DNA of 64,000 bases from Streptomyces sclerotialus (lineage in GTDB: Bacteria; Actinomycetota; Actinomycetes; Streptomycetales; Streptomycetaceae). The notes under the pieces are model-generated. The model saw only the letters and a program-made list of their open reading frames with translations, did no database searches and had not been told where the DNA came from. The DNA lies in contig NZ_JBFOHP010000002.1 of NCBI RefSeq assembly GCF_040907265.1, forward strand, positions 5,890,001-5,954,000. The letters run 5' to 3'. Both the position numbers and the translations under genes were made by a program. Below, piece after piece: positions 8,087 through 17,026 of this stretch (position 1 is the first letter of the stretch; each line of letters starts with the position of its first letter).

Positions 8087-8707
8087 GTGCAGCTGGTTGT
8101 CGCGCGGATCGGACGCGCCCACGGGATCAAGGGCGAGGTCACGGTGGAGGTGCGCACGGACGAGCCCGAGCTGCGGCTCGCACCGGGCGCGGTCCTGACC
8201 ACCGACCCCGCGTCCGCCGGCCCGCTGACCATCGAGACCGGTCGCGTGCACAGCGGACGGCTGCTGCTGCGCTTCGAAGGCGTGAAGGACCGTACGAGTG
8301 CCGAGGCGCTCCGTAACACCCTCCTGATCGCCGAGGTGGACCCCGAGGAACTTCCGGACGACCCCGAGGAGTTCTACGACCACCAGCTCATCGATCTCGA
8401 CGTGGTGACCGAGGCCGGCGTCGAGGTCGGCCGGATCACCGAGATCTCCCACCTGCCGTACCACGACCTGCTCATCGTCGAGCGCCCCGACGGAAGCCAG
8501 GTCATGATCCCGTTCGTCGCGGAGATCGTGCCGGAGATCGACCTGGAGGAGCAGCGCGCGGTGATCGCCCCGCCGCCGGGACTGCTGGACGACGCCCAGG
8601 CGGAGGTCGCCTCCAGCCGGGACGCGGCAGCCGACGAGGGCTCTGCCGGCGCGCCCGGAAGCGGTGCCGCGTCCGAGAGCGGCCAGGCACCGCGCGGTGA
8701 GGACTGA
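8087..8707 (+). CDS. rimM: Ribosome maturation factor RimM
   Basis: A 206-residue protein that helps mature the 30S head domain and binds S19. The N-terminal beta-barrel begins [20 protein letters not shown], the family hallmark. The C-terminal PRC barrel contains [12 protein letters not shown] and [13 protein letters not shown] poorly conserved acidic tail of about 45 residues follows. The start is GTG at 8087, fixed by the conserved first strand. One base separates its stop from the trmD ATG. Confidence 0.95.
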   Translation: MQLVVARIGRAHGIKGEVTVEVRTDEPELRLAPGAVLTTDPASAGPLTIETGRVHSGRLLLRFEGVKDRTSAEALRNTLLIAEVDPEELPDDPEEFYDHQLIDLDVVTEAGVEVGRITEISHLPYHDLLIVERPDGSQVMIPFVAEIVPEIDLEEQRAVIAPPPGLLDDAQAEVASSRDAAADEGSAGAPGSGAASESGQAPRGED

Positions 8708-8708
8708 C

Positions 8709-9524
8709 ATGCGCCTCGACGTCGTCACGATCTTCCCCGAGTACCTCGAACCGCTGAACGTCTCCCTGGTCGGCAAGGCGCGCGCCCGCGGGCAGCTGGA
8801 CGTACGCATCCACGACCTGCGTGAGTTCACGCACGACAAGCACAACACCGTCGACGACACCCCGTACGGCGGCGGCCCCGGCATGGTCATGAAGCCCGAG
8901 CCGTGGGGCGAGGCGCTGGACTCGGTCATCGAGTCGGAGGAGGGCGAGGAGCGGCCGGTGATCGTCGTTCCGACGCCCAGCGGCCGGCCCTTCACCCAGC
9001 AGCTCGCCGTCGAGCTGTCCGAGAAGCCCTGGCTGGTCTTCACCCCGGCCCGCTACGAAGGCATCGACCGCCGCGTCATCGAGGAGTACGGCGACCGGCT
9101 GGACGTCCGCGAGGTCTCCATCGGCGACTACGTCCTGGCCGGCGGCGAGGCCCCGGTGCTGGTCATGGTCGAGGCCATCGCCCGTCTCCTCCCGGGAGTG
9201 CTCGGCAATGCCGCGTCCCACCAGGACGACTCCTTCGCCCCCGGGGCGATGGCCGACCTCCTCGAAGGCCCGGTCTATACCAAGCCTCCGGAGTGGCGCG
9301 GCCGCGGCATCCCTGAGGTGCTGCTCAGCGGTCACCACGGCAAGATCGCCCGCTGGCGGCGCGACGAGGCGTTCCGCCGTACGGACCGGAACCGCCCGGA
9401 CCTGATCGAACGCGCCGACCCTGCCGCCTTCGACAAGAAGGACCGCGAGATCCTCTCCATCCTGGGGTGGGCTCCGGGACCCGACGGCCGATTTGGGCGG
9501 ACGGCCGAGCCCGTGGAAGAATAG
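8709..9524 (+). CDS. trmD: tRNA (guanine-N1)-methyltransferase TrmD
   Basis: A 271-residue SpoU/TrmD (SPOUT) knot methyltransferase that makes m1G37 in tRNA with SAM. It begins MRLDVVTIFPEYLEPL. It has the substrate loop HNTVDDTPYGGGPGMVM near residues 47-63, the knot segments LVFTPARYEGIDRRV and VSIGDYVLAGGE, and the catalytic-region helix in NAASHQDDSF. It starts one base after rimM. Confidence 0.96.
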   Translation: MRLDVVTIFPEYLEPLNVSLVGKARARGQLDVRIHDLREFTHDKHNTVDDTPYGGGPGMVMKPEPWGEALDSVIESEEGEERPVIVVPTPSGRPFTQQLAVELSEKPWLVFTPARYEGIDRRVIEEYGDRLDVREVSIGDYVLAGGEAPVLVMVEAIARLLPGVLGNAASHQDDSFAPGAMADLLEGPVYTKPPEWRGRGIPEVLLSGHHGKIARWRRDEAFRRTDRNRPDLIERADPAAFDKKDREILSILGWAPGPDGRFGRTAEPVEE

Positions 9525-9604
9525 GCCGCTGCTGTGCGTCCGGCGTGCGCCCCTGCCACAGGGGGAACGACGCCCGCCCGACGGACCGGCACCCGAACAT
9601 TCTC

Positions 9605-9658
9605 GTTCGGCTTCCGAACCATCATCACGAATTCCGCTGATGACCTGTGGCATCAGCG
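9605..9658 (+). promoter_or_regulatory. Two small hairpins in the rplS leader
   Basis: GTTCGG/CCGAAC pairs at 9605-9619 over a 3-nt loop. CGCTGATG/CATCAGCG pairs at 9635-9658 over an 8-nt loop. Both lie in the 150-bp gap between trmD and rplS, the second ending 16 bp before the rplS ATG. A role in autoregulation by L19 is inference only. Confidence 0.35.
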
Positions 9659-9674
9659 AAGAAAGCAGTAGGTC

Positions 9675-10022
9675 ATGCACCTTCTCGACTCCGTCGACGC
9701 CGCGTCGCTGCGCAGCGACATCCCCGCGTTCCGCCCGGGTGACACCGTCAACGTCCACGTCCGCGTCATCGAGGGCAACCGCTCCCGTGTGCAGCAGTTC
9801 AAGGGCGTCGTCATCCGCCGCCAGGGCGCCGGCGTGCGCGAGACCTTCACGGTCCGCAAGGTCAGCTTCTCCGTCGGCGTCGAGCGCACCTTCCCGGTGC
9901 ACACCCCGATCGTCGAGAAGATCGAGGTCGTGACCCGCGGTGACGTCCGTCGCGCCAAGCTGTACTACCTCCGCGAGCTGCGCGGCAAGGCCGCCAAGAT
10001 CAAGGAGAAGCGCGAGAGCTGA
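9675..10022 (+). CDS. rplS: 50S ribosomal protein L19
   Basis: 115 residues, the normal L19 length. Diagnostic segments are [20 protein letters not shown] (near residues 19-38), [13 protein letters not shown] and [17 protein letters not shown]19 sits at the 30S-50S interface. It is the last gene of the rpsP operon, with a 150-bp leader of its own, so it may also be expressed separately. The first signal peptidase gene starts 48 bp downstream. Confidence 0.97.
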   Translation: MHLLDSVDAASLRSDIPAFRPGDTVNVHVRVIEGNRSRVQQFKGVVIRRQGAGVRETFTVRKVSFSVGVERTFPVHTPIVEKIEVVTRGDVRRAKLYYLRELRGKAAKIKEKRES

Positions 10023-10070
10023 GCAGCCGTACGGTGTCCTTACACCCGGGCCGGATAGGCTCTGGGCTCG

Positions 10071-10943
10071 ATGGACACCGACGCACAGCCTTCCACGCTT
10101 CCGGAGCGCGACTCCTCTCCCGCCCCTGACCAAGGGGCGGAGCGGGGGTCGCGCTCCGCGCGTTTCTCCCGGCGGCGGCAGCGGGCCGGACAGTCGTCCG
10201 CTGAGACGTCCGGCGAAGGCACGGCGGAGGAGACCGCCGAGAGCCGCGAGGAAGGCGGCGAGGAGGCCGCTGCGCGCCCGCTGCTGCGCCGCGGGCCGGT
10301 TCTGCTGGTACTGGCCTGTCTGGCCTTCGTGGGGCTGCTCAGCGCCTTCGTCGTCCAGCCGTTCCTGATCCCCAGCTCGTCGATGGAGAACACCCTCCAG
10401 GTCGGCGACCGGGTCCTGGTGAACAAGCTGGCGTACCGCTTCGGCGACGAGCCGCGCCGGGGAGACGCCGTCGTGTTCGACGGCACCGGATCATTCGTCC
10501 AGGAGGCGCCGGCGGGCAACCCGGTGACGCGGCTGCTGCGCGGTGCCGGGGCCGCCGTGGGGCTGGTGCCGGCCGCGGAGACGGACTACATCAAGCGCGT
10601 GATCGGCATCGGCGGGGACCGGGTGACCTGCTGCGACGAACGGGGGCGGATCAAGGTGAACGGCAAGCCGGTGGACGAGTCCTACCTCCACCCCGGGGAC
10701 AGCCCCTCGGAGGTGCCCTTCGACGTGGTCGTCCCCGAAGGCAAGCTGTGGGTCATGGGGGACCACCGCGCCAGGTCCAGCGACTCCCGCGATCACCTGG
10801 GGGGCCCGGGCGGCGGCACCGTACCGCTGGACAAGGTGATCGGCCGCGCCGACTGGATCGGCTGGCCCGTCGGCCGCTGGACGTCCCTGGAGCGCCCGCG
10901 CGCGTTCGACGGCATACCGGCTCCGGCAGGGGCGCATGGGTAA
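10071..10943 (+). CDS. sipW: Type I signal peptidase (first of four)
   Basis: A 290-residue membrane serine protease that cleaves signal peptides from secreted proteins. An acidic, poorly conserved cytoplasmic N-terminus of about 70 residues precedes one membrane segment (near 75-96). The catalytic serine is in IPSSSMENTL (S104) and the catalytic lysine in DYIKRVIGIGG (K175). The late motif VMGDHRARSSDSRDH is also present. It is the first of four tandem paralogues, the arrangement known as sipWXYZ in Streptomyces; its stop overlaps sipX by 8 bp. Confidence 0.93.
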   Translation: MDTDAQPSTLPERDSSPAPDQGAERGSRSARFSRRRQRAGQSSAETSGEGTAEETAESREEGGEEAAARPLLRRGPVLLVLACLAFVGLLSAFVVQPFLIPSSSMENTLQVGDRVLVNKLAYRFGDEPRRGDAVVFDGTGSFVQEAPAGNPVTRLLRGAGAAVGLVPAAETDYIKRVIGIGGDRVTCCDERGRIKVNGKPVDESYLHPGDSPSEVPFDVVVPEGKLWVMGDHRARSSDSRDHLGGPGGGTVPLDKVIGRADWIGWPVGRWTSLERPRAFDGIPAPAGAHG

Positions 10944-12060
10944 CAGAGGGCGCCCGCGCCACGGACAGCACCGGGAAGGCGCTCGACAGGAGAACGACGG
11001 CAGGGACGCGTACGGCTCCGCCCCGGACGGCGCGCACGACTCCGGTATGCCCGGTACCGACATCTATGGTGCTGACGTCCGTGCGAGTGGCACCGGGACA
11101 CGTACCACCCTTCCGGCGACCGGCGGCCGGGCCGAACGCAGGCGCCAGGCCAAGCGCATCAAGAGACGCAGACAGCGCTCCTATCTGAAGGAGATCCCGA
11201 TCCTGATCGGGGTGGCGCTGGCGATCGCGCTGGTCCTGAAGACGTTCCTCGTACAGGCTTTCGTGATCCCCTCGGGCTCCATGGAGCAGACGATCCAGAT
11301 CGGCGACCGGGTGCTCGTCGACAAGCTGACCCCGTGGTTCGGAGCCGAGCCGCAACGAGGGGACGTGGTCGTCTTCAAGGACCCGAACCGCTGGCTGGCG
11401 GGGGAGCGCACCACCGTGGCCGACGACCCGGTCGGCGTCAAGCAGATGAAGGAAGCCCTCACGTTCATCGGGCTGCTGCCGTCGGCGGACGAGCAGGACC
11501 TGATCAAGCGCGTGATCGCGGTCGGCGGCGACACCGTCAAGTGCTGCGACAGGAAAGGCCGCGTCACGGTCAACGGGACGCCGCTGAGCGAGCCGTACGT
11601 CCATCCGGGCAACCCGCCCTCGCAACTGAAGTTCGAGGTCACCGTGCCGACCGGGCGGCTCTTCGTGATGGGGGACCACCGCTCCAACTCCGCCGACTCC
11701 CGCTACCACCTCGACGAGCCGTACCGCGGCACGGTGGCGGAGAGCAGCGTCGTGGGCCGTGCCGTGGTGATCGCCTGGCCGTTCAAGCACTGGCGGCGCC
11801 TGGAAGAGCCCGATACGTACGCTTCTGTGCGCGACGCGCCGGGCGCACCGGCGACGGAGGCAGCAGCGCCGCATAGTCTGTCACCCGAAGGTTTGACCGT
11901 ACTCCCGACCCCTGCGGAACTCCCGCTCGTTATGGGAGTGGTGGGCCTGCATCGGTTGACGAGCAGGCGGCGGCTTGGAGTAAGGAGTGAATGTGGGGGA
12001 CTTGGCGGTCGGCGCACGGTCCGGAACCGAAGAGCCCGAAGAACCAGAGGGGCGCGGTAG
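10936..12060 (+). CDS. sipX: Type I signal peptidase (second of four)
   Basis: A signal peptidase with a basic cytoplasmic region (AERRRQAKRIKRRRQRS), a membrane helix near residues 86-105, catalytic serine in IPSGSMEQTI (S115) and lysine in DLIKRVIAVGG (K191). The frame runs to 374 residues. After the catalytic domain it carries an extra 60-70 residues including LPTPAELPLVMGVVGL and a very basic end, and this tail overlaps the start of sipY by 68 bp. The tail keeps the frame open, so it may be genuine. The ATG at 10936 overlaps sipW. Confidence 0.9.
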   Translation: MGNRGRPRHGQHREGARQENDGRDAYGSAPDGAHDSGMPGTDIYGADVRASGTGTRTTLPATGGRAERRRQAKRIKRRRQRSYLKEIPILIGVALAIALVLKTFLVQAFVIPSGSMEQTIQIGDRVLVDKLTPWFGAEPQRGDVVVFKDPNRWLAGERTTVADDPVGVKQMKEALTFIGLLPSADEQDLIKRVIAVGGDTVKCCDRKGRVTVNGTPLSEPYVHPGNPPSQLKFEVTVPTGRLFVMGDHRSNSADSRYHLDEPYRGTVAESSVVGRAVVIAWPFKHWRRLEEPDTYASVRDAPGAPATEAAAPHSLSPEGLTVLPTPAELPLVMGVVGLHRLTSRRRLGVRSECGGLGGRRTVRNRRARRTRGAR

Positions 12061-12952
12061 GTCCCCCGAGGCGGACGCGGCACATCCGGAGCAGCAGCCG
12101 CAGGACGCGCGACAGGAGAGGGAAGAGGAGAACGGCGGCGTGACGACGGAGAAGAAGCCGCGTTCCTTCTGGAAGGAGCTGCCGCTCCTGATCCTCATCG
12201 CCCTGGCGTTGGCCCTGCTCATCAAGACTTTCCTGGTGCAGGCGTTCTCGATCCCGTCCGACTCGATGCAGAACACCCTGCAGCGCGGCGACCGGGTGCT
12301 GGTGGACAAGCTCACCCCGTGGTTCGGCGCGAAGCCGGACCGCGGCGAGGTCGTCGTGTTCCACGACCCGGGCGGCTGGCTCAACGAGGTGCCCACCCCG
12401 ACGCCCAATCCGGTCCAGAAGGTCCTCAGCTGGATCGGCCTGATGCCGTCCGCCGAGGAGAAGGACCTGATCAAGCGCGTCATCGCGGTCGGCGGCGACA
12501 CGGTGGAGTGCAAGGGCACGGGGCCGGTGAAGGTCAACGGCAAGGCGCTCCAGGAGGACTCGTACCTCTTCACGGGGAACACCCCGTGCGGTGACAAGCC
12601 CTTCGGTCCGATCAAGGTGCCCGAGGGCCGGATCTGGGTGATGGGCGACCACCGCCAGGACTCCCTGGACTCGCGCTACCACCAGGACCTCAAGGGCAAC
12701 GGCACGGTGTCGGAGGACGAGGTCGTGGGCCGTGCGTTCACGATCGCCTGGCCGGTCAACCGGTGGTCGCTGCTCCCGGTGCCGGACACCTTCGACCAGC
12801 CCGGGCTGAGCCAGGCGATGGCCGCGGCGCCGGCGGCCCTGGGGCTGGCCGGTGCCGTGCCGATCGTGCTGTGGCGGCGCCGCCGGGTGCTCGCCAAGCT
12901 GCCCGCGAACGTGGCGGTGGGCGCGACCGGCAAGGAGTCCCGCGACAGCTGA
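11993..12952 (+). CDS. sipY: Type I signal peptidase (third of four)
   Basis: About 319 residues. The acidic N-terminus (1-50) precedes a membrane helix (near 62-82), the catalytic serine in IPSDSMQNTL (S91) and the lysine in DLIKRVIAVGG (K161). A second hydrophobic segment near the C-terminus (AAAPAALGLAGAVPIVLW) predicts a second membrane span, unlike sipW. I prefer GTG at 11993 because AAGGAG ends six bases before it; GTG at 11987 overlaps that ribosome binding site. It starts inside the sipX frame. Confidence 0.92.
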   Translation: MGDLAVGARSGTEEPEEPEGRGRSPEADAAHPEQQPQDARQEREEENGGVTTEKKPRSFWKELPLLILIALALALLIKTFLVQAFSIPSDSMQNTLQRGDRVLVDKLTPWFGAKPDRGEVVVFHDPGGWLNEVPTPTPNPVQKVLSWIGLMPSAEEKDLIKRVIAVGGDTVECKGTGPVKVNGKALQEDSYLFTGNTPCGDKPFGPIKVPEGRIWVMGDHRQDSLDSRYHQDLKGNGTVSEDEVVGRAFTIAWPVNRWSLLPVPDTFDQPGLSQAMAAAPAALGLAGAVPIVLWRRRRVLAKLPANVAVGATGKESRDS

Positions 12953-13144
12953 CCGCGCGCCCGCAGGTGAGGGATGTGTGTGCTTCCGGCGGACAGGCCG
13001 TCGATACGTGGCGGACGTCCGGCAACGGCGTCCGGAACGCCCGGATCGGCCCGTCGGTCGGAGGCTGACTGGGGCGAGTAACCCCGGGTAATGTGCCGTC
13101 CCGGATCTTCGACGCGGGGCACGCCCGCGGGGCGGGAGCGCGGG

Positions 13145-13873
13145 ATGAGCGGGACCAAGGTGCGTACGAGCGGCGGCCACGCCCGGACCATGGGCAGTGT
13201 GCTGTCCGGGCTGGCGGTGGCCGTCGGCTGCGTGCTGTTCCTGGGCGGTTTCATATGGGGCGCGGCGCTCTACCGCCCGTACACCGTGCCGACCGACTCG
13301 ATGGCGCCCACCATCGGGGTCGGCGCCCGCGTTCTGGCGCAGCAGGTGGACGGCTCCGAGGTACGCCGTGGCGACGTCGTGGTCTTCCGGGACTCCGTAT
13401 GGGGCGACGTGCCCATGGTGAAGCGGGTCGTCGGAGTGGGTGGCGACAAGGTGGCCTGCTGTGACGCCGGCGGCAAGCTCACCGTCAACGGCAAGCCCGT
13501 CGAGGAGCCGTATCTCCAGGGCGACGGCCCGGCCTCGCCCGTCGGCTTCAAGGCCGAGGTCCCCAAGGGGCAGCTCTTCCTGCTCGGCGATCACCGCAGC
13601 GACTCCATGGACTCCCGGGTGCACCTCACGGACCGCGACAACGGTGCCGTGCCGCGCAGCGCCGTCGACGCCCGGGTGGATGCCAACGCCTGGCCCGTCG
13701 GGAGTTTCGGCATGCTGGAGCGGCCCTCGGGCTTCTCCGGTCTGCCGGGCGGCATCTCCCAGCCGGGCCCCCTGCGGCCCATCATGGCGGCCATCGTGGC
13801 CGGCGCGGTGCTGATACTGGGAGGAGCGGCCTACGGGCCGATCGTCAACCGGAGGAGGCGGGCGCGTGTCTGA
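13145..13873 (+). CDS. sipZ: Type I signal peptidase (fourth of four)
   Basis: 242 residues, the shortest of the four. The membrane helix spans about 16-42, the catalytic serine lies in VPTDSMAPTI (S52) and the lysine in PMVKRVVGVGG (K93). A C-terminal membrane segment (IMAAIVAGAVLILGGAAYG) is present. The family motif LLGDHRSDSMDSR is intact. ATG 13145 is preceded by GGGAG, and an upstream in-frame GTG at 13091 lacks one. The 190-bp gap from sipY suggests its own promoter. Its end overlaps the Nudix gene by 8 bp. Confidence 0.92.
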   Translation: MSGTKVRTSGGHARTMGSVLSGLAVAVGCVLFLGGFIWGAALYRPYTVPTDSMAPTIGVGARVLAQQVDGSEVRRGDVVVFRDSVWGDVPMVKRVVGVGGDKVACCDAGGKLTVNGKPVEEPYLQGDGPASPVGFKAEVPKGQLFLLGDHRSDSMDSRVHLTDRDNGAVPRSAVDARVDANAWPVGSFGMLERPSGFSGLPGGISQPGPLRPIMAAIVAGAVLILGGAAYGPIVNRRRRARV

Positions 13874-14399
13874 GGCGGACACCGGCATACAGGAACAGTC
13901 CGGAACACCTGCGGGCACGACGCTGCGGCGCGTCTCCCGGGTGATCCTGCTCGACCCCGAGGACCGGGTTCTGCTGATGCACGGCTTCGAGCCGGACGAA
14001 CCCTCGAAGACCTGGTGGTTCACTCCGGGAGGCGGGCTGGAGGGCACCGAGAGCCGGGAGGACGCGGCGCTGCGGGAACTCGCCGAGGAAACCGGGATCA
14101 CCGATGCGGAGCTCGGCCCCGTGCTGTGGCGGCGGCACTGCTCGTTCCCGTTCGACGGGCGGCGCTGGGACCAGGACGAGTGGTACTACCTGGCGCGTAC
14201 ACAGGACACCGCGACGCGGCTGAACGGACTGACGGAGCTGGAACGGCGCAGCGTAGCGGGTCTGCGATGGTGGACGGTGGCGGAACTTTCCGCATCCCAT
14301 GAGACGGTGTACCCGACCAGACTTGCCGAGCTGTTGCGCACACTGCTCGACGAAGGCCCCCCTAGTGCGCCGGTGGTCCTGGAGACCGAGAGTGCCTGA
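13866..14399 (+). CDS. Nudix hydrolase
   Basis: A 177-residue Nudix protein. The Nudix box GX5EX7REUXEEXGU is complete, running from GGGLEGTESREDAALREL to AEETGI (near residues 56-79), so metal binding and pyrophosphate cleavage are expected. The N-terminal strand VSRVILLDPEDRVLLMHG is typical. The substrate is unknown. GTG at 13866 overlaps sipZ, so the two are coupled. In streptomycetes this gene commonly stands between the sip genes and the DUF2469 gene. Confidence 0.9.
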   Translation: MSEADTGIQEQSGTPAGTTLRRVSRVILLDPEDRVLLMHGFEPDEPSKTWWFTPGGGLEGTESREDAALRELAEETGITDAELGPVLWRRHCSFPFDGRRWDQDEWYYLARTQDTATRLNGLTELERRSVAGLRWWTVAELSASHETVYPTRLAELLRTLLDEGPPSAPVVLETESA

Positions 14400-14437
14400 C
14401 GCACAATAGGGGGACGCACGGCTGAAGGGGATCTGCC

Positions 14438-14746
14438 ATGAGCGCCGAGGACCTCGAAAAGTACGAGACCGAGATGGAGCTGAAGCTCTACCGGGAGTAC
14501 CGAGATGTCGTCGGACTGTTCAAATACGTGATCGAGACCGAGCGTCGGTTCTACCTCACCAATGACTACGAGATGCAGGTGCACTCCGTCCAGGGTGAGG
14601 TCTTTTTCGAGGTCTCGATGGCAGATGCCTGGGTCTGGGACATGTATCGCCCGGCCAGATTCGTGAAGCAGGTCCGGGTCCTCACGTTCAAGGACGTGAA
14701 CATCGAGGAGCTCAACAAAAGCGACCTCGAACTGCCGGGCGGCTGA
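14438..14746 (+). CDS. DUF2469 family protein
   Basis: A 102-residue acidic protein, MSAEDLEKYETEMELKLYRE at the N-terminus and VKQVRVLTFKDVNIEELNKS near the end. This family is strongly conserved across actinobacteria and nearly always lies beside yraN and comM. No catalytic motif is visible and the function is unknown. The start ATG at 14438 has AAGGGG upstream. It is 38 bp after the Nudix gene. Confidence 0.92.
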   Translation: MSAEDLEKYETEMELKLYREYRDVVGLFKYVIETERRFYLTNDYEMQVHSVQGEVFFEVSMADAWVWDMYRPARFVKQVRVLTFKDVNIEELNKSDLELPGG

Positions 14747-14888
14747 GTGACCGTTTCCGCGTGATCGGCTGCGGAGCGGCACATTTCCCTCCAACGGGTG
14801 ACGGCGTTATGCACAGCCGCTGAGTTGTCCACCAAGATCCAATACTCGGCGGCTCACGCGTCACAGTCGGTGCCGGAGGTGGTGCCGG

Positions 14889-15416
14889 ATGAACGCCACA
14901 GCAGAGAACACCGCGGTCGGAAGCGGTGCGGCAGGACCAGTACCGGACCGGCCAGGCCCTTGCCCCGACCCTCGCCCGACGGGATCGGCCGGCTCGACGA
15001 GGACGCGACGCAAGCGCCCGCGGGGCCGGGGCAGCCCCGGCGCACGCGGCCGAGGCGGAAGCCGCCGCTCGGGCCTCGGCCGATACGGAGAAGACCTCGC
15101 CGCGCGGTGGCTGACGGCCCACGGCATGCGCATCCTCGACCGCAACTGGCGCTGCCGCTTCGGAGAGATCGACATCGTCGCCGCCGACGCCGACGCATTC
15201 GTGGTGTGCGAGGTCAAGACCCGGCGCGCGGGGCCTTACGAACACCCCATGGCGGCCGTCACGCCGACCAAGGCCCGCCGCCTGTGCCTCCTCGCCGAAC
15301 ACTGGACCGCAGCGCACGGCGGCCCGCCTCCGGGCGGCATCCGCATCGATGTGGTCGGTGTCCTGCTCCCCGCCCGAGGCGCGCCCGCCGTGTCCCACGT
15401 ACGGGGGCTGACCTGA
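14889..15416 (+). CDS. YraN/UPF0102 family predicted nuclease-fold protein
   Basis: 175 residues. The UPF0102 domain starts near residue 60 ([19 protein letters not shown]). It contains [20 protein letters not shown], the D-ExK core of the PD-(D/E)XK-like fold, and a Lys-rich ITPTKARR-type segment. The first 55-60 residues are Arg/Pro/Gly-rich and not part of the family; a ribosome binding site (GGAGG) in front of 14889 still supports this start. Biochemical function is unproven. The stop overlaps the ComM ATG by one base. Confidence 0.85.
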   Translation: MNATAENTAVGSGAAGPVPDRPGPCPDPRPTGSAGSTRTRRKRPRGRGSPGARGRGGSRRSGLGRYGEDLAARWLTAHGMRILDRNWRCRFGEIDIVAADADAFVVCEVKTRRAGPYEHPMAAVTPTKARRLCLLAEHWTAAHGGPPPGGIRIDVVGVLLPARGAPAVSHVRGLT

Positions 15417-17026
15417 TGGGATTCGCCCGTACGTGTTCGGTCGCGCTCGTCGGCGTGGAGGGCGTAGTGGTCGAGGTCCAGGCCGACCTCGAACCAGGCG
15501 TCGCCGCCTTCACCCTCGTCGGGCTCCCCGACAAGAGCCTCATCGAATCCCGAGACCGGGTGCGCGCCGCCGTGGTCAACTCCGGATCCGAGTGGCCGCA
15601 GAAGAAACTGACCGTCGGCCTCAGCCCGGCCTCCGTCCCCAAGGGCGGCAGCGGCTTCGACCTGGCCGTCGCCTGCGCCGTCCTGGGCGCGGCCGAGCTC
15701 ATCGACCCGCGGGAACTCACCGACCTCGTCATGATCGGCGAGCTGGGCCTCGACGGCCGGGTACGCCCTGTACGCGGCGTCCTGCCTGCCGTCCTCGCCG
15801 CCGCCGACGCGGGGTACCGGCAAGTGGTCGTCCCCGAGCGGACCGCCGCCGAGGCCTCGCTCGTCCCGGGCATCTCCGTCCTGGGCGTCCGCAGCCTGCG
15901 CCAGCTCATCGCGGTCCTCACCGACGGACCCGTCCCCGAGGAGGAGGACGAGGGCGACGAGCCCGGACGGCCGGACCCGCTGCTCGCCGGACTGGTCGTA
16001 CCGGGCGCGGGGTCCTGCGCCGAGCCACCTCCCGACGCCCGCCCGCTGGACCTGGCCGACGTCGCAGGTCAGCACGGTGCCCGACGGGCCTTGGAGGTCG
16101 CCGCGGCCGGACGGCACCACATCTTCCTCAAAGGGCCACCGGGAGCCGGCAAGACCATGCTCGCCGAACGGCTCCCCGGACTCCTGCCGCCCCTTTCCCC
16201 CAAGGAGTCCCTGGAGGTCACCGCGGTGCACTCGGTGGCGGGCCTGCTCCCGCCCGGCCAGCCCCTGGTGAGCCGCCCGCCGTACTGCGCACCGCACCAC
16301 TCCGCCACCATGGCCTCCCTCGTCGGCGGCGGCAGCGGACTGCCCCGCCCCGGCGCGGTGTCCCTCGCCCATCGCGGCGTCCTGTTCATCGACGAAGCCG
16401 CCGAATGCAACGCGAAGGTGCTCGACGCCCTGCGCCAGCCCCTGGAGTCCGGCCACGTCCTGGTCGCGCGGGCCGCCGGGATGATGCGGCTGCCGGCCTC
16501 ATTCCTGCTGGTCCTGGCAGCGAACCCCTGCCCGTGCGGGCGCCACGGCACCACCACGGGCGGCTGCGAGTGCCGCCCTTCCTCGATCACCCGCTACCGC
16601 GCCCGGCTCTCGGGGCCGCTCATGGACCGCATCGACCTGCGGATCGCCGTCGAGCCGGTCGCCCGCAGCGAACTGGTCGCCGGCGCCCGTGGCGAACCCA
16701 CCGCCGATGTCGCCGACCGGATCCGCGCCGCCAGAGAGCGCGCCGCCCACCGCTTCGAGGGCACGCCCTGGCGGACGAACAACGAAGTCCCCGGACACGA
16801 GCTGCGTACCCGGTGGTCCGTGGCCCCGGGCGCACTCGTCCAGGCCGAGCGAGATCTGGAGAACGGCCTGCTCACCGCCCGTGGCCTGGACCGCGTCCTG
16901 CGCGTCGCCTGGACGGCGGCGGACCTCGCGGGGCATGACCGCCCGACGGCCGAGGACGTCGACTGGGCCCTGGAGCTGCGCACCGGCGTACGCCGCGGCG
17001 TCCCTCTGGCGGTGAGCCGGTCATGA
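15416..17026 (+). CDS. comM: YifB/ComM-like AAA+ ATPase (Mg chelatase-like)
   Basis: 536 residues. An N-terminal ribosomal-S5-like fold domain (about 1-190) is followed by an AAA+ domain with Walker A GPPGAGKTML near residue 240, Walker B LFIDEAAE and sensor region LVLAANPCPCG, then a C-terminal helical domain. Members include ComM, a branch-migration helicase used in natural transformation; whether that role holds in streptomycetes is unknown. It is coupled at both ends: one-base overlap with YraN and a four-base overlap with dprA. Confidence 0.93.
   Translation: MGFARTCSVALVGVEGVVVEVQADLEPGVAAFTLVGLPDKSLIESRDRVRAAVVNSGSEWPQKKLTVGLSPASVPKGGSGFDLAVACAVLGAAELIDPRELTDLVMIGELGLDGRVRPVRGVLPAVLAAADAGYRQVVVPERTAAEASLVPGISVLGVRSLRQLIAVLTDGPVPEEEDEGDEPGRPDPLLAGLVVPGAGSCAEPPPDARPLDLADVAGQHGARRALEVAAAGRHHIFLKGPPGAGKTMLAERLPGLLPPLSPKESLEVTAVHSVAGLLPPGQPLVSRPPYCAPHHSATMASLVGGGSGLPRPGAVSLAHRGVLFIDEAAECNAKVLDALRQPLESGHVLVARAAGMMRLPASFLLVLAANPCPCGRHGTTTGGCECRPSSITRYRARLSGPLMDRIDLRIAVEPVARSELVAGARGEPTADVADRIRAARERAAHRFEGTPWRTNNEVPGHELRTRWSVAPGALVQAERDLENGLLTARGLDRVLRVAWTAADLAGHDRPTAEDVDWALELRTGVRRGVPLAVSRS

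Noticed and set aside
8023..8316. An ATG frame upstream of and overlapping rimM
   Set aside because: RimM's conserved first strand fixes the frame from GTG 8087, and the other frame has no family match.
11840..12060. A frameshift at the end of sipX
   Set aside because: The frame stays open with a hydrophobic segment, and overlap with the next gene is common in this operon; nothing shows a missing base.
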